A DNA stretch of 64,000 nucleotides. It comes from Clostridium nigeriense (GTDB lineage: Bacteria > Bacillota > Clostridia > Clostridiales > Clostridiaceae). A program made the translations under genes and the position numbers. The notes under the pieces are model-generated. The model was not told the origin of the DNA, did not search any database, and worked only from the letters and a program-made list of their open reading frames with translations. The DNA lies in contig NZ_LT575472.1 in assembly GCF_900086595.1 (NCBI RefSeq), positions 3,715,749-3,779,748 of the forward strand. The letters are read 5' to 3'. Below, in pieces: positions 38,901 to 47,886 of this stretch (the first letter of the stretch is position 1; each line of letters starts with the position of its first letter).

Positions 38901-39845
38901 TTATTTTTTTAATGAAATTGCTTTTTTAGCCTTTTCAATAACATTTGCAGCTGTTAATCCATAAGCTTCTAAAAGTTGATCTGGTAATCCACTTTCACCA
39001 AATACATCTTGTACTCCAACTTTTAATACTGGTACTGGTATTTCTTCTGATAATACTTCTGATACAGCTGAACCTAAACCGCCTATTACGTTATGTTCTT
39101 CAACTGTTACTATAGCTCCAGTTTCTTTTGCTGCATTAATTAAAATCTCTCTATCTATTGGTTTTAATGTATGAATATTTATTACTCTTGCATTAATTCC
39201 TTCTTTTTTTAATTCCTCTTTAGCTTCTAAAGCAACATCTACCATTATTCCAGTAGCAATTATTGTTACATCATTTCCATCTGCTAAAGTTACACCTTTA
39301 CCTATTTTAAATTCATAAGTATTTTCATCATTTATAACATTAACGCCTGCTCTTCCTAGTCTAACATAGCAAGGTCCATTATATTCTGCAATAGCCTTAA
39401 TAGCTGCTGCAGTTTCAACTGCATCTGAAGGACATATTACAGTCATATTTGGAATACTTCTCATTAAAGCTAAATCTTCTATAGCTTGATGAGATGCTCC
39501 ATCTTCCCCTACTGTTAAGCCTGCGTGAGTTGCACATACTTTAACGTTAAGTTTTGGATAACAAATAGAATTTCTAATTTGTTCAAAAGCTCTTCCAGCT
39601 GCAAACATAGCAAATGTACTTACATATGGAATTTTTCCACAAGTAGATAAACCTGCAGCAACTCCCATCATATTTCCTTCCGCTATACCCATATTGAAAA
39701 ATCTTTCTTCACAAACAGCTTTAAAATCTGCAGTTTTTGTAGATTTTGATAAGTCAGCATCTAAAACTACTACGTCTTTATTTATATTAGCTAATTCAGC
39801 TAATGCTTTTCCATAAGCTTCTCTTGTTGCAATCTTCTTACTCAT
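38901..39845 (-). CDS. Transketolase C-terminal subunit
   Basis: The 314-residue protein carries the pyrimidine-binding and C-terminal domains of a split transketolase. Visible are the Pyr-domain MGIAEGNMMGVAAGL (about 51-65, with the catalytic glutamate), HAGLTVGEDGASHQ and the C-terminal VEEHNVIGGLGS. With the N-terminal subunit it transfers two-carbon units between sugar phosphates in the pentose phosphate pathway. Its start overlaps the stop of the N-subunit gene, so the two are coupled for stoichiometric synthesis. Confidence 0.95.
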   Translation of the reverse strand: MSKKIATREAYGKALAELANINKDVVVLDADLSKSTKTADFKAVCEERFFNMGIAEGNMMGVAAGLSTCGKIPYVSTFAMFAAGRAFEQIRNSICYPKLNVKVCATHAGLTVGEDGASHQAIEDLALMRSIPNMTVICPSDAVETAAAIKAIAEYNGPCYVRLGRAGVNVINDENTYEFKIGKGVTLADGNDVTIIATGIMVDVALEAKEELKKEGINARVINIHTLKPIDREILINAAKETGAIVTVEEHNVIGGLGSAVSEVLSEEIPVPVLKVGVQDVFGESGLPDQLLEAYGLTAANVIEKAKKAISLKK

Positions 39846-40669
39846 TAATTGTTACCTCCAATTTCTGCTAACGCTTGTTCGCATTGTTCTTTACTTGGTG
39901 CTGTTCCATGCCATGATGCTTGGTTTTCCATGAAAGAAACGCCTTTACCTTTTACAGTATTGCAAACTACAACTGTTGGTTTTCCCTTAAAGTTTTTTGC
40001 CTTTTCTATTGCATCTTGAATAGCTTCTATGTCGTGACCATCTATAACTAATACATTCCAGCCAAAAGCTTCAAACTTCTTGTCAATTGGTGAAGGATTC
40101 ATAACCTTTGTTATATCTCCATCTATTTGTAACCCATTGAAGTCTACAAAAGCAGTTAAATTGTCTAACTTATAATGAGCTGCTGCCATAGCTGCTTCCC
40201 AAACTTGACCTTCTTCTAATTCTCCATCTCCTAAAAGAGTGTATACTCTATAATCCTTGTTGTCTATTTTTCCAGCCAGAGCCATTCCAACAGATGCTGA
40301 TATACCTTGACCTAAAGATCCAGTTGACATATCAACTCCTGGTAAACACTTCATACTTGGATGACCTTGTAATCTAGAGCCAATTTTTCTTAAAGTGTTT
40401 AACTCTTCAACAGGGAAATATCCTCTTCTAGCTAACACGCTATATAAAACAGGTGCAGCATGTCCTTTTGATAGAACAAACCTATCTCTGTTATCGTCCT
40501 TAGGATTTTTAGGGTCTATGTTCATTTCTCCAAAATATAATGTAGTTAAAATATCAGCAGCTGATAATGAACCACCTGGATGTCCTGAACGAGATTCTGT
40601 TAACATGGAAACTATATCCTTACGAACAGTTTTTGCTAATGCCTTTAATTCTTCAACATTTTTAATCAT
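39845..40669 (-). CDS. Transketolase N-terminal subunit
   Basis: A 274-residue thiamine diphosphate-binding half of a split transketolase. It has SRSGHPGGSLSAADILT (17-33), SKGHAAPVLYS, the ThDP/Mg motif GDGELEEGQVWEAAMAA (about 147-163) and DFNGLQIDG. First gene of the pair, ATG at 40669 after AGGAGGATAAAAG. Split transketolases are common in clostridia and archaea. Confidence 0.95.
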   Translation of the reverse strand: MIKNVEELKALAKTVRKDIVSMLTESRSGHPGGSLSAADILTTLYFGEMNIDPKNPKDDNRDRFVLSKGHAAPVLYSVLARRGYFPVEELNTLRKIGSRLQGHPSMKCLPGVDMSTGSLGQGISASVGMALAGKIDNKDYRVYTLLGDGELEEGQVWEAAMAAAHYKLDNLTAFVDFNGLQIDGDITKVMNPSPIDKKFEAFGWNVLVIDGHDIEAIQDAIEKAKNFKGKPTVVVCNTVKGKGVSFMENQASWHGTAPSKEQCEQALAEIGGNN

Positions 40670-40862
40670 CTTTTATCCTCCTAAGATTTGATTTACCTGT
40701 AAATATATTGTGCCTTATCTTTACAAAATTATTTTAGCACAACACATTTAATTTGTATATACTAATAGTCTTATTTTTTAATAAAACTAAGGTATTTTTA
40801 GCTATATGTGATATACTATTTCAGTATTGTATATCACTTTTCCTTTAAAATTTATATAATAA

Positions 40863-40885
40863 AAGAAACCCAATGTGGGTTTCTT
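40863..40885. terminator. Terminator of mazF
   Basis: AAGAAACCCA-ATG-TGGGTTTCTT followed on the minus strand by TTT-ATT; 50 bases past the toxin gene. Confidence 0.78.
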
Positions 40886-40936
40886 AAGTATTTAATATAC
40901 TCAATTATCTTAAAAATAATTTTTTAGAATACTTTT

Positions 40937-41290
40937 TTAAGCTAAATTTAAACTTATTAATAATGCTTTATTTACCTTTTTCATATCTGCATCAGTCATG
41001 TGACCTATCTTCTCTTTTAACCTTTTCTTATCTAAAGTTCTTAATTGTTCTAATAAAACAACAGAATCTCTATTTAATCCATATTCTTCTGAAGAAATTT
41101 CAACATGAGTTGGTAACTTAGCTTTATTAATTTGTGATGTTATAGCTGCAACAATAACTGTTGGACTATATTTATTCCCTATATCATTTTGAATTATTAT
41201 AACTGGTCTAATTCCACCTTGCTCTGATCCTATCACGGGGCTTAAATCAGCATAAAAAATATCCCCTCTTTTTACTACCATAGTCGTCAT
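40937..41290 (-). CDS. mazF: MazF/PemK (EndoA-type) endoribonuclease toxin
   Basis: Sequence-specific mRNA interferase of about 117 residues. It opens [20 protein letters not shown] with the substrate-binding loop [13 protein letters not shown], and retains [16 protein letters not shown] with the catalytic region and the C-terminal RTLDKKRL. Family consensus favours ATG at 41290, eight bases behind the antitoxin stop; GGAG is somewhat distant (13 bases) and a GTG four codons upstream is the alternative. It is co-transcribed with the antitoxin. In clostridia this pair normally sits behind alr, which is missing here. Confidence 0.93.
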   Translation of the reverse strand: MTTMVVKRGDIFYADLSPVIGSEQGGIRPVIIIQNDIGNKYSPTVIVAAITSQINKAKLPTHVEISSEEYGLNRDSVVLLEQLRTLDKKRLKEKIGHMTDADMKKVNKALLISLNLA

Positions 41291-41298
41291 TAGAAATA

Positions 41299-41541
41299 TC
41301 ACACTCCGCAAAGCCAGTTCTCATATTCATCAATATCTGCATTTTCGCACTCGAAAGGAAGTTGTGAAAGCTCCAAATTAATTTTTGCCATTTCTTTGTA
41401 GCCATCTTTCATCATTTCAAAAACATCCATATTTAATTGATCTTCATTACATTGTATTAAAGAATAATCAATAAATTGACTATTTTTTTTAATTTTTATT
41501 GAATTTTTCACAAATCGAAAATTAATAACTTTTTTAGACAT
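41299..41541 (-). CDS. MazE-like antitoxin with atypical N-terminus
   Basis: The 80-residue protein directly precedes mazF. Its C-terminal half ([18 protein letters not shown]) matches the toxin-binding part of clostridial EndoAI/MazE antitoxins. The N-terminal 40 residues ([20 protein letters not shown]...) do not show a clear ribbon-helix-helix consensus and are shorter than usual, so autorepression may be weakened. The frame is open to 41610, but ATG at 41541 has TGGAGG upstream. Identification rests on position and the C-terminal motif. Confidence 0.78.
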   Translation of the reverse strand: MSKKVINFRFVKNSIKIKKNSQFIDYSLIQCNEDQLNMDVFEMMKDGYKEMAKINLELSQLPFECENADIDEYENWLCGV

Positions 41542-41580
41542 AATTTGCCTCCAGGTAGTAAAAGATCTATGTATAAATAA

Positions 41581-41610
41581 ATTATATTGCAAATTATGTC
41601 CTTTTGTCAA
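41581..41610 (-). promoter_or_regulatory. Promoter of the mazEF-type pair
   Basis: TTGACA (41605-41610) and TATAAT (41581-41586), 18-base spacer, minus strand, 40 bases before the antitoxin. Confidence 0.72.
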
Positions 41611-41782
41611 AACTTATGTTTAATTTTTTCAACAAATCTTTATATTCTTATAATTTAATCTGTTTTAATCACTTTTGTCTTTAATTTGTAAAACCTCTTT
41701 CATACCTATGTACTCCACTTTCTCTAACTTCTTAACTTGTACTAATATAAAAATCAAATATTGAACTGGTTATTTTTTATTT

Positions 41783-42394
41783 TTACCTAAACACGTCTTC
41801 CTCTATATCCTTTAATTTTTCAAAGTTTTTATATACTATTGTAACCCTATCAGCATTATCTTTATCATAAATTATAGCACCTATAGGAACTTTTTTATTT
41901 TTATCTATAAAAATCTTAACTTTATTTAGACTATCATTCTTTAGAAATAACTCACTAGTGAACACAATATATTCAGTTTCACCCCATTCTTCTTGTCCTT
42001 CTTTTATTCCTTCGTTATTTATAGGATAAGATAATAACTTATTTAAAAAGCTTATGGAGTATAACTCATCCATTCCTATTGCCATTGTGTACTCTTTATT
42101 AGAAATATAATCTTTAACTAAAATTTCGTTATCTTTATATATTTTAGTTCTGTCTTCTCCGAAATCTATTCGGCCCCCTAAATCCTCTTTATAATATTGA
42201 ACCGTATCCTGCCTCTCTTCATCTCTTGAGTTTTTCACTACAAATTCTACTTCCGTTTTGTATGCTTTAATATTTTTTAATGATTCAATTATCTCTTCAT
42301 TAGTAGGCTCTGCTGTTATTCTTAATAAAATAACTAGGCTAATTAATATTACAGGTATGGATATCAAAAACACTAGTAATAATTTTTTTTTCAT
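41783..42394 (-). CDS. GerS/LolA-like membrane-anchored protein
   Basis: A 203-residue protein with an N-terminal membrane helix (about 5-27) and a beta-rich exported domain (NIKAYKTEVEFVVKNS, KVKIFIDKNKKVPIGAIIYD) typical of LolA-fold proteins. In clostridia such genes often lie beside alr, and the C. difficile GerS lipoprotein is needed for spore cortex germination. Here no cysteine lipobox is visible after the helix, so it is probably an anchored rather than lipidated protein. Function by family and position only. Confidence 0.65.
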   Translation of the reverse strand: MKKKLLLVFLISIPVILISLVILLRITAEPTNEEIIESLKNIKAYKTEVEFVVKNSRDEERQDTVQYYKEDLGGRIDFGEDRTKIYKDNEILVKDYISNKEYTMAIGMDELYSISFLNKLLSYPINNEGIKEGQEEWGETEYIVFTSELFLKNDSLNKVKIFIDKNKKVPIGAIIYDKDNADRVTIVYKNFEKLKDIEEDVFR

Positions 42395-42454
42395 TTTATC
42401 CCCCTTGAACGTTACTACTTATTATTACTAATATTAAATCCACTTAAGATTTAT

Positions 42455-43945
42455 TCATATATAATTCATAGCCTTAGATATATTTTCTATTAATTCAGAG
42501 GCTACAGTAGAATATTTACCTTCTGATGCAATTTCTCCCGCTATCCCGTGGACATATGCTCCAACTAAGGCCGATACTAAAAGTGAATGTCCTTGGGCTA
42601 AAAGTGCTGCTATAATACCAGTTAAGCAATCCCCCATTCCTCCTGAAGCCATTTTACTATTACCTGTTCTATTTATGTAAACACACTCTCCATCTGTAAC
42701 TATGGTATTATAACCCTTTAATAAAACTATAATATCATTTTCTTTAGCATATTTCTTTGCTACATTAATCCTATTTTCCTCTACATAATCTAAAGTTTTA
42801 TCTATAAGCACTGCCATTTCTCCAGGGTGTGGAGTAAATATAGATCTACCTTTTAATCTATTCATAATCTCCCTGTTCTCTTTTAAAATTTTAAATGCTC
42901 CTGCATCAATTACAAATTGCTTATTTTCATAATTAACTAAATCTAATAAAATTTCCTTATATATTTTTTCTTTATCAATCCCTGGACCTATAGCAAATAC
43001 CCTTGAGTTATTAAATATATTCTTCAGATCATCTCCTTCCTCAATATTAGCAGTCATAGCTTCAATTAGTTTACTACTTAATTTATCTTGTACATATTTC
43101 GTTGATACTAAAGTAGTTAGTCCAGCTCCTGCTTTAACGCAAGCTTCTGTAGCTATATAAGCTGCGCCAGTATATCCTTTTCCCCCTGCTAAAATAGAAA
43201 CTTTCCCATAGCTCCCCTTATGTCCATAAACTCTTCTCTTTTTTAATAATTTTTTATAATCTTCTTTATCTAAAATATACATTTGCTGCGATTTTATTTT
43301 TTTCACAAAATCAGGTATTCCTATTTTTAAAACCTCTACCCTTCCCAAATAATCTAAAGCCTTATACTCTATAAATCCCTTTTTAATTACTTCAAAAGTA
43401 TAAGTTATATTAGCTATTATACATGCTCCCATTAAACTTCCATCATCAGCATTTAAGCCAGATGGCACATCTATACTAATTACAAATTTAAATTTTTCGT
43501 TTATTAAATTTATTAACTCTATATAAAAATCTTCTAAAACCCTATTTAACCCGATACCAAATATACAGTCTACTGCAATTTCATAGTTATTAACAATTCT
43601 ATCTAAAAGAAATATGTCCTTTGTGCCTTTTATACAAATTATATTATTTGTAAGTTTTTTCAGAATATTGAAGTTTACTAAAAAATCTTTACTATATTTA
43701 TCACTCTTACTTACTATAACTACACATACATCTTTATTTTGAAGAATTAATTTTCTTGCAATAACTAAGCCATCCCCACCATTATTTCCACTACCGCAAA
43801 ATATTGCAAACTTCTCTCCTAAGTTAATTACCTTATCGGTAACCTCTTTGGCAGCATTTTCCATTAATACAAGACTTGGAATTCCAATTTCTTCTATAGT
43901 GTACTTATCTATTTCTTGACATCTACTTCTTGTCATTATTTCCAT
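42455..43945 (-). CDS. nnr: Bifunctional NAD(P)H-hydrate epimerase / ADP-dependent dehydratase
   Basis: Repairs hydrated NAD(P)H. The 496-residue protein fuses a YjeF-N epimerase domain (about 1-215; FCGSGNNGGDGLVIAR and SIDVPSGLNADDG) to a ribokinase-like dehydratase domain (about 235-490; GSYGKVSILAGGKGYTGAA, FTPHPGEMAVL, GNSKMASGGMGDCLTG). It overlaps the acpS stop by one base, a common gene order in Firmicutes. ATG at 43945 has GGAGGAAGATTA upstream. Confidence 0.95.
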   Translation of the reverse strand: MEIMTRSRCQEIDKYTIEEIGIPSLVLMENAAKEVTDKVINLGEKFAIFCGSGNNGGDGLVIARKLILQNKDVCVVIVSKSDKYSKDFLVNFNILKKLTNNIICIKGTKDIFLLDRIVNNYEIAVDCIFGIGLNRVLEDFYIELINLINEKFKFVISIDVPSGLNADDGSLMGACIIANITYTFEVIKKGFIEYKALDYLGRVEVLKIGIPDFVKKIKSQQMYILDKEDYKKLLKKRRVYGHKGSYGKVSILAGGKGYTGAAYIATEACVKAGAGLTTLVSTKYVQDKLSSKLIEAMTANIEEGDDLKNIFNNSRVFAIGPGIDKEKIYKEILLDLVNYENKQFVIDAGAFKILKENREIMNRLKGRSIFTPHPGEMAVLIDKTLDYVEENRINVAKKYAKENDIIVLLKGYNTIVTDGECVYINRTGNSKMASGGMGDCLTGIIAALLAQGHSLLVSALVGAYVHGIAGEIASEGKYSTVASELIENISKAMNYI

Positions 43946-44313
43946 TAATCTTCCTCCAATATAGCAAAAGCTATTGCAGATGTTCTATTATGGGATATAG
44001 AAATATTAATCTTATAATCTCCATTAATCATCCTATCCATATTATTACTTAAGTATACTATTGGTTTTCCTAATTCATCTCTTAATACCTCAATATCTAT
44101 TAAAGAAAAACCTCTAAATCCTGTCCCTATTGCCTTACTTATAGCTTCCTTAGCAGCAAAATTTCCAGCTATCACCTCTGCTCTCATATTTCTTTCTTTA
44201 AACATTTCAATTTCCTTAGTTGTAAAAACCTTATTTAGAAAACCATTATTTTTATTAATAGCCTTTTCTATTCTATCTATTTCAATTATATCTGTTCCTA
44301 TTCCAATAACCAT
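43945..44313 (-). CDS. acpS: Holo-[acyl-carrier-protein] synthase
   Basis: Transfers 4'-phosphopantetheine from CoA to apo-ACP, activating fatty acid synthesis. The 122 residues show IGIGTDIIEIDRI (3-15, the Mg-binding aspartate), FAAKEAISKAIGTGFRG (about 53-69) and the C-terminal INISISHNRTSAIAFAI. First gene of acpS-nnr; RBS AAGAGGTGATTTT. A split inverted repeat lies in its leader. Confidence 0.96.
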   Translation of the reverse strand: MVIGIGTDIIEIDRIEKAINKNNGFLNKVFTTKEIEMFKERNMRAEVIAGNFAAKEAISKAIGTGFRGFSLIDIEVLRDELGKPIVYLSNNMDRMINGDYKINISISHNRTSAIAFAILEED

Positions 44314-44331
44314 AAAATCACCTCTTAAATC

Positions 44332-44401
44332 GTCGTATAGACACCAAATTAAAATTAATAATTTAACTTTTCTTCATTTTCATTATACGACATCTCTGAT
44401 T
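44332..44401. promoter_or_regulatory. Split inverted repeat in the acpS leader
   Basis: GTCGTATA (44332-44339) and TATACGAC (44394-44401) are perfect 8-base arms 54 bases apart. The distal arm overlaps a TATAAT (minus strand) that may be the acpS -10. Candidate looped operator or long-range RNA stem; unproven. Confidence 0.3.
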
Positions 44402-44414
44402 TTATTTTCTATAT

Positions 44415-44720
44415 TTATATATTAAAGTCAGAAACATAGTTATCAACATATTCTCCTAATATGTCAACAAGATGTATAGGGGATACTTGATAATCATATA
44501 TAAGTTTCAACAAATCTTTAACCTTATCCTCTTTATTAGAAATTTTACTTATAAAATCCCTTTCGATTTGTATTATATTCCCCTCTACTAAGTCTTGTCT
44601 TTCAATCTCAATACCAAATGCTTGTCCATCTAAAAAATTTTCTTTAAACATTCTAAAAAAGTATCTACTTTCTTTCCCATCATTTTGAACATTACTATAT
44701 AGGCTATTAACAATATACAT
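44415..44720 (-). CDS. Conserved clostridial hypothetical protein (DUF6514-like)
   Basis: A 101-residue protein without membrane segment. It begins MYIVNSLYSNVQNDGKE and ends HLVDILGEYVDNYVSDFNI, a layout resembling the small clostridial DUF6514 family, whose role is unknown. RBS AAAAGGGAGGGG precedes ATG at 44720. It is upstream of acpS on the same strand. Confidence 0.65.
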   Translation of the reverse strand: MYIVNSLYSNVQNDGKESRYFFRMFKENFLDGQAFGIEIERQDLVEGNIIQIERDFISKISNKEDKVKDLLKLIYDYQVSPIHLVDILGEYVDNYVSDFNI

Positions 44721-45103
44721 ATTATTCCCCTCCCTTTTAACTTATGTTTTATCACAACATAATATTACAATATCATAGATTTTATTAAAACAATGTCAAA
44801 CCTTGTTTCCTCTCATTGAAAAATATTTCTTTACATTTCAACAAAATTCAACTATCACATAACAATTTAATATCTTTTATTTAATTTATATATAATTATT
44901 TAAATTAAAATCCCCATTTATTCCACTTATTATAAAATTCATCGTTTTATTGTATATACACTGGTATAATCTTTAATAAAAATTATATTATTTTGTATTT
45001 TTTTGATATATTCTTTGTATTCTTTTTAACACCATTAGATATATATTTTATTATAAAAATACTTTTTAAATACAAATTTATTACTAAATATTTTAATTTC
45101 TTA
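44721..45103. other. Gene-free divergent spacer upstream of the flavodiiron gene
   Basis: AT-rich intergenic stretch between two divergent units. I see no ORF with a ribosome binding site and no strong hairpin; the only supported element is the promoter at its right end. Confidence 0.6.
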
Positions 45104-45151
45104 TTGATATTGTTAATAATTAGACATATAATAGTTTTATAATAATAGTTA
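45104..45151 (+). promoter_or_regulatory. Promoter of the flavodiiron gene with possible PerR half-box
   Basis: TTGATA (45104-45109) and TATAAT (45127-45132) with a 17-base spacer. At 45137-45151, TTATAATAATAGTTA has one perfect PerR half-site and a poor second half (11 of 14 positions of TTATAAT-N-ATTATAA). Flavodiiron genes are PerR targets in C. acetobutylicum, so this is plausible but weak. Confidence 0.5.
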
Positions 45152-45185
45152 TTAATTAATATTTATTTAAAGGTAGGTGTTCATT

Positions 45186-47813
45186 TTGAAATCCTTAGAA
45201 CTAAAAAAAGATATTCATTGGGTAGGAGCTTTAGATCCAAACTTAAGAGTTTTTGATATAATCATGTATACTCCTTATGGAACAAGCTATAACTCTTACG
45301 TTGTTAAAGGAAATGAAAAAACAGCTGTTTTTGAAACAGTTAAAGTAGAATTTTTTGATCAATATATTGAAAGACTTAAAGATTTAGATGTAGATATAAC
45401 TAAAATTGACTATATTGTTGTAGATCATACAGAGCCAGATCATGCTGGATCAGTAGCTAAGTTGTTAGAAATTTCACCAAATGCTAAAGTTGTTGGTTCT
45501 GCCCCTGCAATAAAGTTTATGAAAAAAATAGCAAATAGAGAATTTGAATCTATCACTGTAGGAGATGGTGATACATTATCATTAGGAAATAAAACATTGC
45601 AATTTATTTCAGCACCATTTTTACATTGGCCTGATTCAATTTACACTTATATTCCTGAAGATGAAGTTTTAATAACTTGTGATTCATTCGGTTCTCATTA
45701 TTCATCTGAAGCTGTTTTAAACAGTAAAGTTGAAAATAGAGAAAATTATATGGAAGCTTTAAAGTATTACTTTGATTGTATTTTTGGACCATATAAAACT
45801 TATGTATTAAAAGCTATAAGAAAAATAGAAAACTTAAAAATCGACATGATACTTCCAGGGCATGGTCCAGTATTAGTTGAAAATCCTATGGAAATAGTTG
45901 AATATTATAGAACTTGGAGTACTCCATCAATTCCATCTGCTGATGCTAAGAAGGTTGTAACTATTCCTTATGTTTCTGCTTATGGTTATACAGCATCTTT
46001 AGCAAAAAATATTGCTGAAGGTATAGAAGCTGCTGGAAACATCGAAGTTAGATTATTTAATGCTATTGAGCATGAATTAAGTGAAATTGTTAATAGCATT
46101 GGAGAATCAGATGGATTATTATGTGGTTCACCAACTATAGTTGGAGAATTACTTGAACCAATTCGTGATATTCTTTCAAAATTAAATCCAGTTATTCACG
46201 GTGGAAAACTAGCTGCTGCATTTGGCTCATATGGTTGGAGTGGAGAAGCTATTCCTAGAATGGAAACTAGATTAAAAGAATTAAATATGAGATTATATCC
46301 AAGTTTAAAAATTAATTTCAAACCATCTGACGATGAATTAAAGGAAGCTTTTGATTTTGGGTTAGAATTTGGTGAAATTCTTCTTGGTAATAAAGATCTA
46401 CCAACTCAAGCACCTCCTAAAGCAAAAGAAGAGTCAAAATCTACTGGCGGACTAAAACTTTGGAAATGTGTAATATGCGGAGAAATATTTGAATCTGAAA
46501 CTGTTCCAGAAATTTGTCCTGTATGTGGAGCTGGAAGTGATCAATTTGTTGAAATTGAAAGAGAAGAAACAACTTATAAAATAGATAAAGAAGAAACCTA
46601 TGTAATCATAGGTAATGGTGCTGCTGGATTCTATGCAGCGAAAGCTATAAAAGAAAGAAATGAAAGCGCAATAATTAAATTAGTATCTAATGAACCTGTA
46701 CATTCATATGTAAGAACTCAATTATCTGATTTAATTACTGAAGATATTGACGATTCATTCTATCTTGCAAGATCTAACTGGTACAAAGAAAATAATATAA
46801 TAGAAATACTTGGAGCTAATGTTGATAGTATTGATAGAGAAAATAAACTAGTAAGATTAGATAATAAACAAGGAATTCGTTATGATAAATTAATATTAGC
46901 TAATGGTAGCTATAACTTCGTTCCACCTACTAAGGTTAAATTAAATGATTCTGAAATAGAAATAAATTCATGGACTTACAATAATGTAAATGGAATTCAT
47001 ACTATTAAGAAACTTTCTGACGTTAACAAACTTAAGGAAGAGTTACCTTCAGCTAAAGATATAGTTATCATTGGTGGAGGATTATTAGGACTAGAAGCTG
47101 CATGGGAAGTACAAAAGCGTGGTATAAATGTTACTGTTGTTGAATTAGCAGAAAGAATGCTTCCACGTCAATTAGATAGTGATGGCTCTAAATTATTTGA
47201 AAGCTTAGTAAATAAAACTCCAGTTAAAGTTCTTTTAGGAGAAGCTGTAGAATTTATAAAGGCTGATGAAACTGGTGTTAAGTCAGTTCAACTAAAGAGT
47301 GGTAAAACAATAAATGCTGATGCTATTATCTTCTCAGTAGGTGTAAGGTCTAATATATTCTTAGCACAACCTGCTGGAATTAAGTGTGAAAGAGGCATAG
47401 TTGTCAATAAGCATATGGAAACAAATATTCATAATATTTATGCTTGTGGAGATATAGCTGAATATGACGGAGTGTATTATGGAAACTGGCCTGCTGCTAT
47501 AGAAATGGGAAAAGTTGCTGGTGCTAATGCAACTGGAGATAAGATTAAATTTGAAAAATTTGTTTCATCTACTGTATTCCAAGCAATGAATACTCAAGTA
47601 TTCTCTGCAGGAACTATAAATTTTGATGATCCTTCATTAGAGAAGATAGGATATGTAGACAATGCTAATAACAAATATTCAAAGTTATTCTTCCAAAACA
47701 ATAAATTAGTTGGTGGTATTCTTATTGGAGATATTACTTCTTCTGTTAAGATTATAGAAGGAATCCAAAAGGGAGAAAATAAATCAACGGTTTTAAGTAA
47801 AGGAACTATATAA
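45186..47813 (+). CDS. Class F flavodiiron protein: FDP + rubredoxin + NADH:rubredoxin oxidoreductase
   Basis: A single 875-residue polypeptide that should pass electrons from NAD(P)H to O2, forming water. Order: metallo-beta-lactamase-like diiron domain with H-x-E-x-DH (residues about 81-86, DHTEPDHAG), flavodoxin domain with FMN loops (about 250-400; SPTIVGE, GSYGWSGEA), rubredoxin with CVIC and CPVC (about 428-450), then a FAD/NAD(P)H oxidoreductase with GNGAAGFYAAK and GGGLLGLEAA (about 475-860). This is the class F layout known from Clostridiales. I place the start at TTG 45186, giving the usual MKSLELK N-terminus with AAAGGTAGGTG upstream; GTG 45177 overlaps that Shine-Dalgarno. A strong terminator follows. 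Cytoplasmic oxygen defence. Confidence 0.94.
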   Translation: MKSLELKKDIHWVGALDPNLRVFDIIMYTPYGTSYNSYVVKGNEKTAVFETVKVEFFDQYIERLKDLDVDITKIDYIVVDHTEPDHAGSVAKLLEISPNAKVVGSAPAIKFMKKIANREFESITVGDGDTLSLGNKTLQFISAPFLHWPDSIYTYIPEDEVLITCDSFGSHYSSEAVLNSKVENRENYMEALKYYFDCIFGPYKTYVLKAIRKIENLKIDMILPGHGPVLVENPMEIVEYYRTWSTPSIPSADAKKVVTIPYVSAYGYTASLAKNIAEGIEAAGNIEVRLFNAIEHELSEIVNSIGESDGLLCGSPTIVGELLEPIRDILSKLNPVIHGGKLAAAFGSYGWSGEAIPRMETRLKELNMRLYPSLKINFKPSDDELKEAFDFGLEFGEILLGNKDLPTQAPPKAKEESKSTGGLKLWKCVICGEIFESETVPEICPVCGAGSDQFVEIEREETTYKIDKEETYVIIGNGAAGFYAAKAIKERNESAIIKLVSNEPVHSYVRTQLSDLITEDIDDSFYLARSNWYKENNIIEILGANVDSIDRENKLVRLDNKQGIRYDKLILANGSYNFVPPTKVKLNDSEIEINSWTYNNVNGIHTIKKLSDVNKLKEELPSAKDIVIIGGGLLGLEAAWEVQKRGINVTVVELAERMLPRQLDSDGSKLFESLVNKTPVKVLLGEAVEFIKADETGVKSVQLKSGKTINADAIIFSVGVRSNIFLAQPAGIKCERGIVVNKHMETNIHNIYACGDIAEYDGVYYGNWPAAIEMGKVAGANATGDKIKFEKFVSSTVFQAMNTQVFSAGTINFDDPSLEKIGYVDNANNKYSKLFFQNNKLVGGILIGDITSSVKIIEGIQKGENKSTVLSKGTI

Positions 47814-47818
47814 TTAGT

Positions 47819-47854
47819 AAGGAGCTACATTGATTTTAACCAATGTAGCTCCTT
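47819..47854 (+). terminator. Terminator of the flavodiiron gene
   Basis: AAGGAGCTACATTG / CAATGTAGCTCCTT, 14-base perfect arms with 8-base loop, directly after the stop. Confidence 0.88.
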
Positions 47855-47886
47855 TACTCTATTTATTTAAATTTATATTTAAGGCT

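Noticed and set aside
39865..39885. LexA-box-like AACGCTTGTTCGCA
   Set aside because: It lies inside the coding sequence of the transketolase N-subunit, lacks the first matching base and is not near a promoter.
45110..45126. Rex-like site TTGTTAATAATTAGACA in the flavodiiron promoter
   Set aside because: Only the left half matches TTGTTAA; spacing and the right half do not fit.
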